DNA of 64,000 nt from Acuticoccus kalidii (lineage in GTDB: Bacteria > Pseudomonadota > Alphaproteobacteria > Rhizobiales > Amorphaceae): NCBI RefSeq assembly GCF_021556395.1, contig NZ_JAKGCS010000019.1:62001-126000 (forward strand), read 5' to 3'. The notes below the pieces were generated by a model, which searched no databases, was not told where the DNA came from, and was given only the letters and a program-made list of their open reading frames with translations. Numbering within the stretch: position 1 is the first letter of the stretch; the number at the start of each line of letters is the position of its first letter. This document shows positions 27,245 through 35,925 of the stretch, piece by piece. The translations under genes and the position numbers were made by a program.

Positions 27245-28396
27245 TCAGCGCCGGCTGCCGATCTCGACCGTGAAGCGTCCGGTGTCGAGCGATGCGACCG
27301 GCACCCCGCCGCTCGGCGTCACGCAGTGCGGGTAGGAGCTGCGGGCCGCGGCGAGCGACAGGAGATGCAGCGAGGACGCGAAGTAGGTCGTCGGACGGAA
27401 GCGCTGGATCGCCGCCGGCAGCGGCTCGGAGCGGGCGGCACAGGCGGCAAGCGCGGCGATCGCGCGGTAGCCGGGATCGCCCATGGTGGCGAGCGGGGTG
27501 TCGGCGGCGAGGTCGTAGTCGATCGGCGCACGGTTGCCGCGGACGTTCCAGGCATTGTCGAAGGGCCGGAACTCGCTCGCCGGGACCCGTCCGCCGAGCG
27601 CCATGTAAAGCGGGATGCGGACCGCGTCGTAGGAGGATTTCGGCGCGAAGCCATTGGCGGTGGCGAGAAAGCGGTCGCGCCGCAGGGTGATCCAATCCGG
27701 TGCGAGACCTTCCCGGCCGGTCAGTGCGGCGGCGGTGAGGCGCAGCCCGCTCTGCCAGGTCTCGAGCCACGGATGCCGGCTGTCGACGTGACCGAACATC
27801 AAGAACGCGCCATAGACATAATAAGAGAGGTTGACGACCGGACCGTCGGCGCTGTCCCCCTCGTCGAAGCCGAATGCGCCCGGGCGCAGGCGCACGATGC
27901 CGCCCCGCGTCTCGAGGAGGTGACGGCCGATCGCGTCGATCAGCGGCGCCGCCGCCGCGAGATAGCGCGTGTCGTCCCACTTCAAGGCCGCGAGGACGAG
28001 CGCGTAGGCGATCAGGAGGTCGCCATCGCTCGCGTTGTTGCGGTCGACGATCGAAGGAAATTGGCGCGGATCGTAGAGCCAGGAGACGAGCCCGTCTTCG
28101 CGCAACCGCATCCGGCTCCAGGTGAACGCGACGATGCGATCGAAGGTCGCCCGGTCGTCGGCATAGACGGCGAGGAGAAGCCCGTAGCCCTGGCCCTCGC
28201 TGTGCGACTTGCCACCCTTCTCGCGGTCGATCACACGGCCGTCCGCCTCGATGAAGGCGCTGCGATATGCGCGCCATTCCGCTTCATGGAGAACCGTCGG
28301 GACCACATCGACCGGCGCTGCGACGCCCCGTTCCGCCGAGACGGCGCAAGCGAGGAGAAAGAACGCGGCGAGGATCTGCAGGGCCCAACGTGGCAT
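27245..28396 (-). CDS. Glycoside hydrolase family 8 (cellulase-type, BcsZ-like)
   Basis: 383 residues. A hydrophobic N-terminus with LLAC at 14-17 could be a lipoprotein signal; otherwise cleavage near VAA at 27. The GH8 catalytic acid Glu67 lies in SEGQGYGL and the second acid is in NASDGD (Asp124/126), both as in endo-1,4-glucanases. The (alpha/alpha)6 toroid pattern runs to the end. It cuts beta-1,4-glucan in the periplasm or outside. No bcsA/bcsB cellulose synthase genes are in the window, so its substrate may be exogenous or encoded elsewhere. Confidence 0.88.
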   Translation of the reverse strand: MPRWALQILAAFFLLACAVSAERGVAAPVDVVPTVLHEAEWRAYRSAFIEADGRVIDREKGGKSHSEGQGYGLLLAVYADDRATFDRIVAFTWSRMRLREDGLVSWLYDPRQFPSIVDRNNASDGDLLIAYALVLAALKWDDTRYLAAAAPLIDAIGRHLLETRGGIVRLRPGAFGFDEGDSADGPVVNLSYYVYGAFLMFGHVDSRHPWLETWQSGLRLTAAALTGREGLAPDWITLRRDRFLATANGFAPKSSYDAVRIPLYMALGGRVPASEFRPFDNAWNVRGNRAPIDYDLAADTPLATMGDPGYRAIAALAACAARSEPLPAAIQRFRPTTYFASSLHLLSLAAARSSYPHCVTPSGGVPVASLDTGRFTVEIGSRR

Positions 28397-28772
28397 GTCA
28401 CCAACTCCATCGAGTGTTCGATAGAGCGAGAACGCGTGATCCGACCTTTGGTGCGGATCGAATTTGAAAGAACGGCGAATATCAGCATTGGGTAAAAGTA
28501 AAATCGAACGAAATGTAAGATATGAATCTCGAAAATTGATGAAGATGTTAAATAAATACTACTGACATTTTCGGGGGCTCTCGGATATGCGCCGTCGGGC
28601 GCTGGTCTGCGTCCGGGGCGCGCATCGCATCGCCGGCAGGGTGCTCTTTCGGTCCCTTGCGCGCCCCGATATAGACGGAACCGACGGCAGGCCGCGCACG
28701 CACCGCTTATAAGCGGGGCGTCGATCCTGCTCGGCGCGCACGGACCTGCGAAGAAACGAAAGCGGAGACGAC
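28397..28772. other. Divergent control region GH8 / fhs with AT-rich core
   Basis: 376 bp without a gene. The part around 28480-28565 is much richer in A and T than the surrounding chromosome and probably holds the two divergent promoters. The segment next to fhs is GC-rich and has GCGGAG before the start. No riboswitch fold was recognised. Confidence 0.5.
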
Positions 28773-30422
28773 ATGACGAGTGATCTTGCCATCGCCCAGA
28801 ACGCCACAATGCGGCCCATCGGCGAGATCGCCGCCCGTCTCGGCCTGTCCGACGACGACATCATCCCCTATGGCCGCGGCAAGGCGAAGCTCGCGCATCC
28901 TCCGGCGGGCGGCAACGGCAAGCTCATTCTCGTCACCGCGATCAGCCCGACGCCAGCGGGCGAGGGGAAGACCACCACCACCATCGGCCTCACCGACGCG
29001 CTGCGCCATGTCGGCCAGAATGCCGTCGCGTGCCTGCGCGAGCCCTCGCTCGGCCCGTGCTTCGGCGTCAAAGGCGGGGCGACCGGCGGCGGCTATGCCC
29101 AGGTGCTGCCGATGGAGGACATCAACCTCCATTTCACCGGCGACTTCCACGCGATCACTTCGGCCCACAATCTCCTCGCCGCGATGGTCGACAACCACAT
29201 CCATTGGGGCAACGAGGCCGGCATCGATCCGGGCCGCGTCACCTGGCGCCGCGTGCTCGACATGAACGACCGCGCCCTGCGCGATATCGTCGTCGGTCTC
29301 GGCGGCCGGGCGAACGGGCAGACGCGGCAGAGCGGGTTCGACATCACCGTCGCCTCCGAGGTGATGGCGATCCTCTGCCTCGCCCGGGACAAGGACGACC
29401 TTCAGCAGCGGCTCGGCGAGATCATCGTCGGCCAGCGGGCGGACGGGTCGATGGTGCGCGCCGCCGAGATCGGAGCGCAGGGGGCGATGGCCGCGCTCCT
29501 CAACGAGGCAGCGCTTCCCAATCTCGTGCAGACCCTCGAGGGGACGCCCGTCCTCATCCATGGCGGACCGTTCGCCAACATCGCGCACGGCTGCAATTCG
29601 GTGATGGCGACCAACGCCGCTCTCGGTCTCGCCGACTATGTCGTCACCGAAGCGGGCTTCGGGGCCGATCTCGGGGCGGAAAAATTCTTCGACATCAAGT
29701 GTCGCAAAGCCGGCCTTGCCCCGTCGGCCGCGGTGGTCGTCGCGACCGTCCGCGCCCTCAAGATGCACGGCGGCGTCGCGCGGGCCGACCTTCAGACGGA
29801 AAATGTCGATGCCGTCGTCGCCGGGGCGGCGAACCTCGTGCGCCATGTCGAGAACGTCAAAGGCTTCGGCGTTCCGGTCGTCGTCGCGATCAACCGCTTC
29901 ACGGCCGACAGCGAGGCCGAGCTCGCGGCCGTCGCCGAATGCGTCGAGGGGCTCGGCGTGAAGGCCGTCCTTTGCGAGCATTGGGCGAAGGGCGGGGCCG
30001 GCGCGACGGGGCTCGCCGAGGAGGTGATCCGTCTCGCCGAGGCGCCGAGCGGCTTTGAGGTGCTCTATCCCGACCGGATGCCGCTGTGGGACAAGATCGA
30101 GACCGTCGCCCGGTCGATCTACCGCGCCGGCGAGGTGATCCCTGCCGCTGGTGTGCGCGAAAAGCTCGCCCAATGGGAGGCGGCCGGGTTCGGCGCGCTG
30201 CCGATCTGCATGGCGAAGACGCAATCGTCCTTCTCGGCCGATCCCAAGCGGCTCGGCGCGCCGACGGGCTTTGCGCTGCCGATCCGCGAGGTGCGTCTTT
30301 CGGCCGGCGCGGGCTTCGTCGTCGCCCTCACCGGCGAGGTGATGACGATGCCGGGTCTTCCCCGCCATCCGGCGGCCGAACGCATCGGTGTCGTCGACGG
30401 GGCCATCACCGGGCTCTCCTGA
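28773..30422 (+). CDS. fhs: Formate-tetrahydrofolate ligase
   Basis: 549 residues, the normal bacterial length. The ATP-binding P-loop [12 protein letters not shown] is at about 59-70. Further signatures are [38 protein letters not shown] and [13 protein letters not shown]. It makes 10-formyl-THF from formate, ATP and THF, feeding purine synthesis and one-carbon assimilation. The start has GCGGAG upstream. The downstream sarcosine oxidase-like genes also belong to C1/folate metabolism, and no terminator separates them. Confidence 0.96.
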   Translation: MTSDLAIAQNATMRPIGEIAARLGLSDDDIIPYGRGKAKLAHPPAGGNGKLILVTAISPTPAGEGKTTTTIGLTDALRHVGQNAVACLREPSLGPCFGVKGGATGGGYAQVLPMEDINLHFTGDFHAITSAHNLLAAMVDNHIHWGNEAGIDPGRVTWRRVLDMNDRALRDIVVGLGGRANGQTRQSGFDITVASEVMAILCLARDKDDLQQRLGEIIVGQRADGSMVRAAEIGAQGAMAALLNEAALPNLVQTLEGTPVLIHGGPFANIAHGCNSVMATNAALGLADYVVTEAGFGADLGAEKFFDIKCRKAGLAPSAAVVVATVRALKMHGGVARADLQTENVDAVVAGAANLVRHVENVKGFGVPVVVAINRFTADSEAELAAVAECVEGLGVKAVLCEHWAKGGAGATGLAEEVIRLAEAPSGFEVLYPDRMPLWDKIETVARSIYRAGEVIPAAGVREKLAQWEAAGFGALPICMAKTQSSFSADPKRLGAPTGFALPIREVRLSAGAGFVVALTGEVMTMPGLPRHPAAERIGVVDGAITGLS

Positions 30423-30541
30423 GGCGGATTGCGCCTTGCGGCGGGATGGCGGGATTGCCTAAACGATCCTGCCGGCCTCTCGCGCAATCAGCGATGGATG
30501 AGGCGACGAGGTGAGGTGCTCTCTGCCGTGACCGTGTTGCG

Positions 30542-33139
30542 ATGAAGAGGACGTCAAGACGCACGGAAGACGGCGGGTGGAGTGTCGACCGCAGCCGCCC
30601 GCTCGCCTTTCGCTTCGACGGGACGGCGCTGACCGGGTGTCATGGCGACACCATCGCCTCCGCGCTTCTCGCCAACGGCATTCGCAGCGTCGGAGGCGTT
30701 CCGATCGCCGCCGCCGGCCCTCGGGCCGGCGCCCCTCCGCGTGCCGCCGCCGATGCGCGAGCCAACGCTGATGCGCGAGCCGACGCTCATGAGCAAACTG
30801 GCGCCGATGCTCGGGCCGACGGCTTTGCGCAAGCCGGCGTCTATGCGCGAGCCGAGGCCTATGTGGTTTGCGGCGCGGCGATCCTTCCGGTCGCCACGAC
30901 GGCGCTGGAGGAGGGGATGGCGCTCACGCCGCCACCCGGTCCATCGCCCCGATTGGCGTCCTCGATCACCGCCGATGCGGGCCGGACCCCGGACGCGGCG
31001 GGCAGGTCGCCTGCCATGGTCCTGCCTTCGAGCCCGGCGAACAGCGTTCGCCGTGCCTGGCCCGCGCGCGTCCTCGGCTGGTTCCGAAGGCGGACGTCGC
31101 CCCCTCCCGCGCGCAGTCCGTCGGACGTGCGAAAGCCGACGTCCGACCATATCACCGCCCATGTGGATATCCTGATCGTCGGCGGCGGCGCAGCGGGGCT
31201 TGCCGCGGCGCTGACCGCCGCCCGTGGCGGCGCACGCGTCCTCCTTGCCGAGGCGATGCCGTCGGTCGGCGGCCGTCTCCTCACGCTTGCCGATACCGCC
31301 ACCATCGATGGCCGCCCGCCGGACGCCTTCCTCGCGCGGACGGTGAGCGCGCTCGACCAGCTCGGTGCGCTGATCCTCACCGATACCGTCGCGGGGGCCG
31401 ATGATGCCGGCGTCTTTCTGTATCAGCGGAGCGGCGGCGGGCACCTCTGGCGGGTCCGTGCAGGGGCCTATGTCTGGGCGGCGGGCCATGCGGCAGATGA
31501 GGCCGATCGCGAGCCGGAGGGCGTGATGTCGGCCGCGGCGGCGCTCACCTTCGTGCGCCGCTTCGGCGTCGCGCCCGGCGCGCGGGCTGTCGTGGCGGCG
31601 GAGGCTGAGGCCGATGGCGCGGCGATGGTCGCCGAGATCTTGCGCGACGCGGGCGTCGAGGTGGCCGCCATCGTGGGTGAAGGCGGCGACGAGGCGCACC
31701 GCGGTCACCGGATCGCCGCGTGCGATGGCGGCGCGCGGCTCACCCATGTCCGCATCGCGCCGGGCGCGGGCGGACGGGGCGAGCGGATCGCCTGCGATCT
31801 TCTCGTGCGGGTCGGTGCGCTTCGGCCGGTCGCTCCGCCCGACACCGGATGCCGGGCGACCTGGCGGCCGGCGGTCGGCGCGGGGCTCGCCGAGGCGCTT
31901 CAGGCGGGATCGGACGCCGGCGTCGCGGCCGCGCGCGCCGTGGGGATCGAGGCCGAACCCGTGAGCCTCCCGGTCGCCGACGGCGCGACCTTGCCCGTCG
32001 CGCGTGCGGGGAGCGTTTCGCCGGCCCCGATCGCGTTACCCGACGCGGTGCGAGACGGGCCCTATATCGGCGCGATGGCCGAGCCGGTGCGCTTCGTCCC
32101 GGCCGACCCCTGGCACCGGGAGCGCGCGGTCTATGAGGCGCTGGGCGAATGGCGCGTCCCGTCGGCCTATCCGGGGGCGGGCGAAAATGTCGAGCGAGCG
32201 GCCTACCGCGAAGCGCTCGCGGCGCGGGAGATCGGCGGCATAGCCGACATGTCCGCCGCCGAGCGGTTCGAGATCGTCGGCCCGCGCGCGCTCGCAACGA
32301 TCGACGGCATCGTCTTCGGCGGCGCGCCCCGGCTCGGCCTCGATCAGGCCGCGACCGCTCTCGCGCTCGGCGCGGATGGACGGGCGCTCGGCTTCCTCCG
32401 TGTCGACCGGGTGGCGCACGATCGCTTCGAGATCCTCGCCGACCCTCGCCTCGCGGCGGTGCGGGCCCGTTTCGCGCAATCGCCCGTCACGGTCACGGAT
32501 CTGTCCGACACCTATGCCAGCGCCGTGGTCTGCGGGCCGGAGCGCGGGCGCATCCTCGCGGCCGTCTTCGTTGAGGCGTTGCCGGCGCTGCCCAAGGGAA
32601 CGCGCGTTCTCGTGCGCCTCGACGGGGTGGAGCTTTGGCTCCTGAAAAGCTCCCAATTCGGGCATGGAAGCGTCGAGATCATCAGCCCGGCGCGCTATGG
32701 GCTCGCGCTCTGGGAGCGGCTCGTCGCCGCCGGCGCGGCGATCGGCGCGGCGCCGATCGGTCGCGCCGCGATGCGTCTGTTGTGGATGGAGGAGGGGCGG
32801 GTCGACGTCACGCCGGCACTGCGCCTCGATCCGGCGGCCCTCGGCCCCGCCTTCGCCGATCCGGCGCGCCCGCACGCGTCCCAGTCGGTGATCGGCCTCG
32901 TTCCGATGCGGCCTGTGGTGCTCGAGCCCGGCGCGCGGCTCCTGACGCGGACGAAAACGCCGCTCGGCGCGGTGCTCGCGGGCGCCGTCTCACCGTTCCT
33001 GAAGCGGCCGATCGCCCAGGCACTCGTCGACGCGAGCCCGCCGCCCGCCTTCGGCTCCAAGCTCTTCGCCGAAGGGCCCGATGGGCGGACCGTCGCGGTC
33101 CGTGTCGTTCCCGCGCGCGTCTTGGAGGAGCGGCCATGA
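30542..33139 (+). CDS. Divergent sarcosine oxidase alpha subunit-like protein
   Basis: 865 residues against the usual 970-1010. Residues 20-50 match the N-terminal Fer2-like domain (FRFDG...GDTIASALLANGI). The next segment, normally the conserved GRSFKYHRPRG stretch, is replaced by an Ala-rich part containing seven imperfect hexapeptide repeats. An NAD(P)/FAD site VGGGAAGLAAAL starts near 212. The C-terminal third still resembles an aminomethyltransferase (GCV_T) fold (DLSDTYASAVVCGPERGRILA) but weakly. It overlaps soxG by ATGA. soxB (covalent FMN subunit) and soxD are absent. It may be neofunctionalised or decaying; no stop or frameshift is present. Confidence 0.7.
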   Translation: MKRTSRRTEDGGWSVDRSRPLAFRFDGTALTGCHGDTIASALLANGIRSVGGVPIAAAGPRAGAPPRAAADARANADARADAHEQTGADARADGFAQAGVYARAEAYVVCGAAILPVATTALEEGMALTPPPGPSPRLASSITADAGRTPDAAGRSPAMVLPSSPANSVRRAWPARVLGWFRRRTSPPPARSPSDVRKPTSDHITAHVDILIVGGGAAGLAAALTAARGGARVLLAEAMPSVGGRLLTLADTATIDGRPPDAFLARTVSALDQLGALILTDTVAGADDAGVFLYQRSGGGHLWRVRAGAYVWAAGHAADEADREPEGVMSAAAALTFVRRFGVAPGARAVVAAEAEADGAAMVAEILRDAGVEVAAIVGEGGDEAHRGHRIAACDGGARLTHVRIAPGAGGRGERIACDLLVRVGALRPVAPPDTGCRATWRPAVGAGLAEALQAGSDAGVAAARAVGIEAEPVSLPVADGATLPVARAGSVSPAPIALPDAVRDGPYIGAMAEPVRFVPADPWHRERAVYEALGEWRVPSAYPGAGENVERAAYREALAAREIGGIADMSAAERFEIVGPRALATIDGIVFGGAPRLGLDQAATALALGADGRALGFLRVDRVAHDRFEILADPRLAAVRARFAQSPVTVTDLSDTYASAVVCGPERGRILAAVFVEALPALPKGTRVLVRLDGVELWLLKSSQFGHGSVEIISPARYGLALWERLVAAGAAIGAAPIGRAAMRLLWMEEGRVDVTPALRLDPAALGPAFADPARPHASQSVIGLVPMRPVVLEPGARLLTRTKTPLGAVLAGAVSPFLKRPIAQALVDASPPPAFGSKLFAEGPDGRTVAVRVVPARVLEERP
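30749..30874 (+). repeat. Seven imperfect 18-bp tandem units inside the soxA-like gene
   Basis: Units of 18 bp (GCCGATGCGCGAGCCAAC and variants) encode ADARAN, ADARAD, AHEQTG, ADARAD, GFAQAG, VYARAE and AYVVCG. They lie where the family's conserved N-terminal core should continue. Confidence 0.65.
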
Positions 33140-33744
33140 GGCGGTTGTCGTGGACGAGCGCGCTCGGCGGCCTCGATCTCGCCGCCCCGGACGGGTCGGT
33201 GACATTGCGGGAGGCGGACGCGCGCAGCCTCCTGCGGCTCGATGTGCCGGCGAGCGAGGCGGTTGCGGTCGGCCAGGCGATCGGCGCGCCGCTGCCCGAG
33301 CCGGGACGCGCGGCGTACGCGCGGGCACCGCGAGGGCCGGCGCGCGAGACGGAGGTCGCGATCCTTGCCGAGGATGGCGGCTATCTCGTGATGGCGCGCT
33401 TCGGCCTCGCCGCCGCGTTGGCTGCGGAGATTTCGAGCGTCCTCGCCGCGACGCCGCATCATCTCGTCGACCGCAGCGGGGCGCTCTCCGTGCTCGTCCT
33501 CACCGGCGGTGTCGATCATATCCTCGCCCGCATTTGCGGCGTGGATCGGTCCGCCCTCCGCCCCGACGACGTCGTGCGGACGATGGTGGCGCGGACGCCG
33601 GCCACCTTGTGGTGGCGGCAGGAGCGGTGCGAAATCATCGTAGGCGCGTCGCGCGCGGCGTTCGTCGCGTCCCATCTTGCCCAGGCGGGCCGGGCGCTCG
33701 GCTTGCCGGCGGCGGCGCTTCCCGCGCACCGGCTGGTGCCGTAA
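33136..33744 (+). CDS. Sarcosine oxidase gamma subunit-like protein
   Basis: 202 residues, beginning MRRLSWTSALGG within the ATGA overlap of the soxA-like stop. The pattern is that of SoxG/GcvT-like small subunits: hydrophobic strands (VLVLTGGVDHILARICGVD) and a C-terminal RTPATLWWRQERCEIIVGASRAAFVASHL stretch broken into the usual helices. In the complete enzyme gamma joins alpha, beta and delta. Here only an unusual alpha-like partner is present, so activity on sarcosine is doubtful. A terminator lies 15 bp past the stop. Confidence 0.7.
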   Translation: MRRLSWTSALGGLDLAAPDGSVTLREADARSLLRLDVPASEAVAVGQAIGAPLPEPGRAAYARAPRGPARETEVAILAEDGGYLVMARFGLAAALAAEISSVLAATPHHLVDRSGALSVLVLTGGVDHILARICGVDRSALRPDDVVRTMVARTPATLWWRQERCEIIVGASRAAFVASHLAQAGRALGLPAAALPAHRLVP

Positions 33745-33758
33745 GAAACGCCGAAACG

Positions 33759-33788
33759 AAAAAACCCCGCCGGCTCGGCGGGGTTTTC
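33759..33788. terminator. Terminator between soxG-like gene and opgH
   Basis: AAAACCCCGCCG at 33761-33772 pairs with CGGCGGGGTTTT at 33776-33787 around GCT. It serves the two convergent units. Confidence 0.9.
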
Positions 33789-33807
33789 GTCATCCTAGCA
33801 AACAGGC

Positions 33808-35925
33808 TCAGGCCGCTCGGATGGTCTTCTTCGCGCGCAAAGCGAGAGCGCGATCGAGAAGGCCCGTGTCCGAGAGGAGGCTGAGCCGCTCTTGCGGCTC
33901 CAGCCAATCGGCAAGCTCCTCGAGGCTTTCCGCCTCGTCGAGCTTCACGGTCGCGAGCGCGGTGGCCGCATCGAATTTGCCCCGACCGCGCTCGCCGGGT
34001 TCCAGCGAGAGACGGTGTGCCCAGCACAGCTCCTGATCGTCCGCGAGGGTGATGAGGGCGTTCCCCGGCAGAGCAGCGGGGAAATAATGGGCCAGGCGCC
34101 GTGCCGTACGCAAAACCTCCGGCGGCTCGGCTTCCTGTGGGGTGATCATCAGATAGGCGCGCCGCAGCCGCCGTCCAAGCCATGGCGAGCCCATCGCCTT
34201 GGAAATCGGCACCGCGAAGATGAGCGCCACCAGGGTCGGCGACATCCAGGCCGCGAGTTCGGGCGAGTGGAACCACGCGATCGCGGCGAGCGCGATGCCG
34301 ACGAGAACGTGCAGCATGTGATAGCGGGCGACGATCGCCCACGGCACGCTCGCCCCTTGGCGGGCCTGCGGCGTCCAGCCCACGGCACGGCCAAGCATGA
34401 TCGAGAAGACGATCTGCGTCTGCGCGAGCATCATGATCGGCGCGATCATGGTCGAGATCAGGAGCTCGACGAAGGCGCCCGCGACGAGGAAGGCGGAGCC
34501 ACCGGCGGCGCGGCGCGTCGGACCGTGCAGGATCGCGCGCATGAGGCCCAAGGCCTTCGGCAGCAGCAGGACGCCCATCGACAGGATGAAGAGCTGGATC
34601 AGCCGCTCCACGTCGAAGGCCGGCCAGTTGGGGAAGAGGGCGAAGCCGTGCGGGAAATATTCGGGCCGGATGAAGGTCGCCTGCACGGCGAGCGCCATAC
34701 CGGTGAGGATCAGAAGCAGCCAGATCGGGCTCATCAGATAGGCGAAGATGCCCATCAGGAAGTGCACGCGGCTCGCCGCGGTGAGGCCGGCCGCGCCGAC
34801 GATGCGGCCGTGCTGCAAGTTGCCCTGCGCCCAGCGCCGGTCGCGCGTGATGATGCCGAAAAGATCGGTCGGCGCGCCCTCATAGGAGCCCTTGATGTCG
34901 TTGCGCAGCGTGACGCTCCATCCGGCGCGGCGGATGAGGGCGGCCTCGACGAAATCGTGGCTGAGGATGGTCCCGCCGAAGGGCGGCTTGCCGGGAAGTT
35001 GGGGCAGGCCGGCCGCGCTCGCGAAGGCCTCCATGCGGATGATCGCGTTGTGCCCCCAATAGTTGCCGTCATCCCCCTGCCAGGCCGAGACGCCTTCGGA
35101 GACGACGGGGCCGGTGATGGTGTTGGCGAACTGCTGGGCGCGGGCAAACGGGGTGGTCCCGCCGATGAGGATCGGGCCGGTCTGGATGATGCCGGATTTC
35201 GGATCGTCGATCATCGCCTGGCGCAGCTCGGCGAGGCATTTGCCGGTCATCAGGCTGTCGGCATCGAGGACGACCATGTGGTCGTAACGGCCGCCCCAAC
35301 GGCGCACGAAGTCGGCGACGTTGCCGGCCTTGCGGTGGGTGTTGTGACGCCGGCGGCGATACCAGACGCGCGTGCCGCCCGCGAGGCGGCGCAGATTGGC
35401 GAGCGCCCGCTCTTCGGCGATCCAGGTTTCGGCGTTCGTCGTGTCGGAGAGGATGAACACCTCGAAATGGGCGCGCGCCTCGCGCGGAAGATCGTCGATC
35501 ATCGCCGCGAGGGCGCTGAACACCTCGCGCGGGTTCTCATTATAGACCGGCATCACGAGAGCGGTGAGGCCGCCTGTAGCGCCACCCGTCTTGATCCGCT
35601 TCGGATGGCGCACGGCAAAGAGCGCGCCAGCGACCGCGGTTCCGGCGCTGAAGCCGATCCAGGCGCTCGTGACGGTGAAGACGATGATGAGGAGCCACTC
35701 GAGGCTCGCCATTCCGCCGACATTTGCCGCAGCATACATCTCGTGCACCGCGAACGCGGTGACGAGGATCGTCACCAACGCCACGGTGGTCCGGGCGGCG
35801 GCGGTGCGCCAACCCGGCCAGCCGAAACCGGCGAGATGGTCCGTCGGCGACCGCGTATACCAATCGAGGTTCTGCTCGGGCATGCGCAAGGGCGCCGGAG
35901 TCGGCGTGAACGTTATGTTGTCCAT
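33808..35925 (-). CDS. mdoH: Glucan glucosyltransferase MdoH/OpgH
   Basis: 705 residues. It is a polytopic GT2 enzyme: membrane segments near 50-110, a cytoplasmic catalytic loop with VLDADSLMTG (metal-binding DxD-type) and the processive RRWAQGN motif (QxxRW-equivalent), then further membrane helices. It polymerises glucose from UDP-glucose into periplasmic glucans. The start at 35925 overlaps the end of mdoG by 13 bp, so the two are translationally coupled. The C-terminal soluble tail carries LEPQERLSLL. Confidence 0.93.
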   Translation of the reverse strand: MDNITFTPTPAPLRMPEQNLDWYTRSPTDHLAGFGWPGWRTAAARTTVALVTILVTAFAVHEMYAAANVGGMASLEWLLIIVFTVTSAWIGFSAGTAVAGALFAVRHPKRIKTGGATGGLTALVMPVYNENPREVFSALAAMIDDLPREARAHFEVFILSDTTNAETWIAEERALANLRRLAGGTRVWYRRRRHNTHRKAGNVADFVRRWGGRYDHMVVLDADSLMTGKCLAELRQAMIDDPKSGIIQTGPILIGGTTPFARAQQFANTITGPVVSEGVSAWQGDDGNYWGHNAIIRMEAFASAAGLPQLPGKPPFGGTILSHDFVEAALIRRAGWSVTLRNDIKGSYEGAPTDLFGIITRDRRWAQGNLQHGRIVGAAGLTAASRVHFLMGIFAYLMSPIWLLLILTGMALAVQATFIRPEYFPHGFALFPNWPAFDVERLIQLFILSMGVLLLPKALGLMRAILHGPTRRAAGGSAFLVAGAFVELLISTMIAPIMMLAQTQIVFSIMLGRAVGWTPQARQGASVPWAIVARYHMLHVLVGIALAAIAWFHSPELAAWMSPTLVALIFAVPISKAMGSPWLGRRLRRAYLMITPQEAEPPEVLRTARRLAHYFPAALPGNALITLADDQELCWAHRLSLEPGERGRGKFDAATALATVKLDEAESLEELADWLEPQERLSLLSDTGLLDRALALRAKKTIRAA

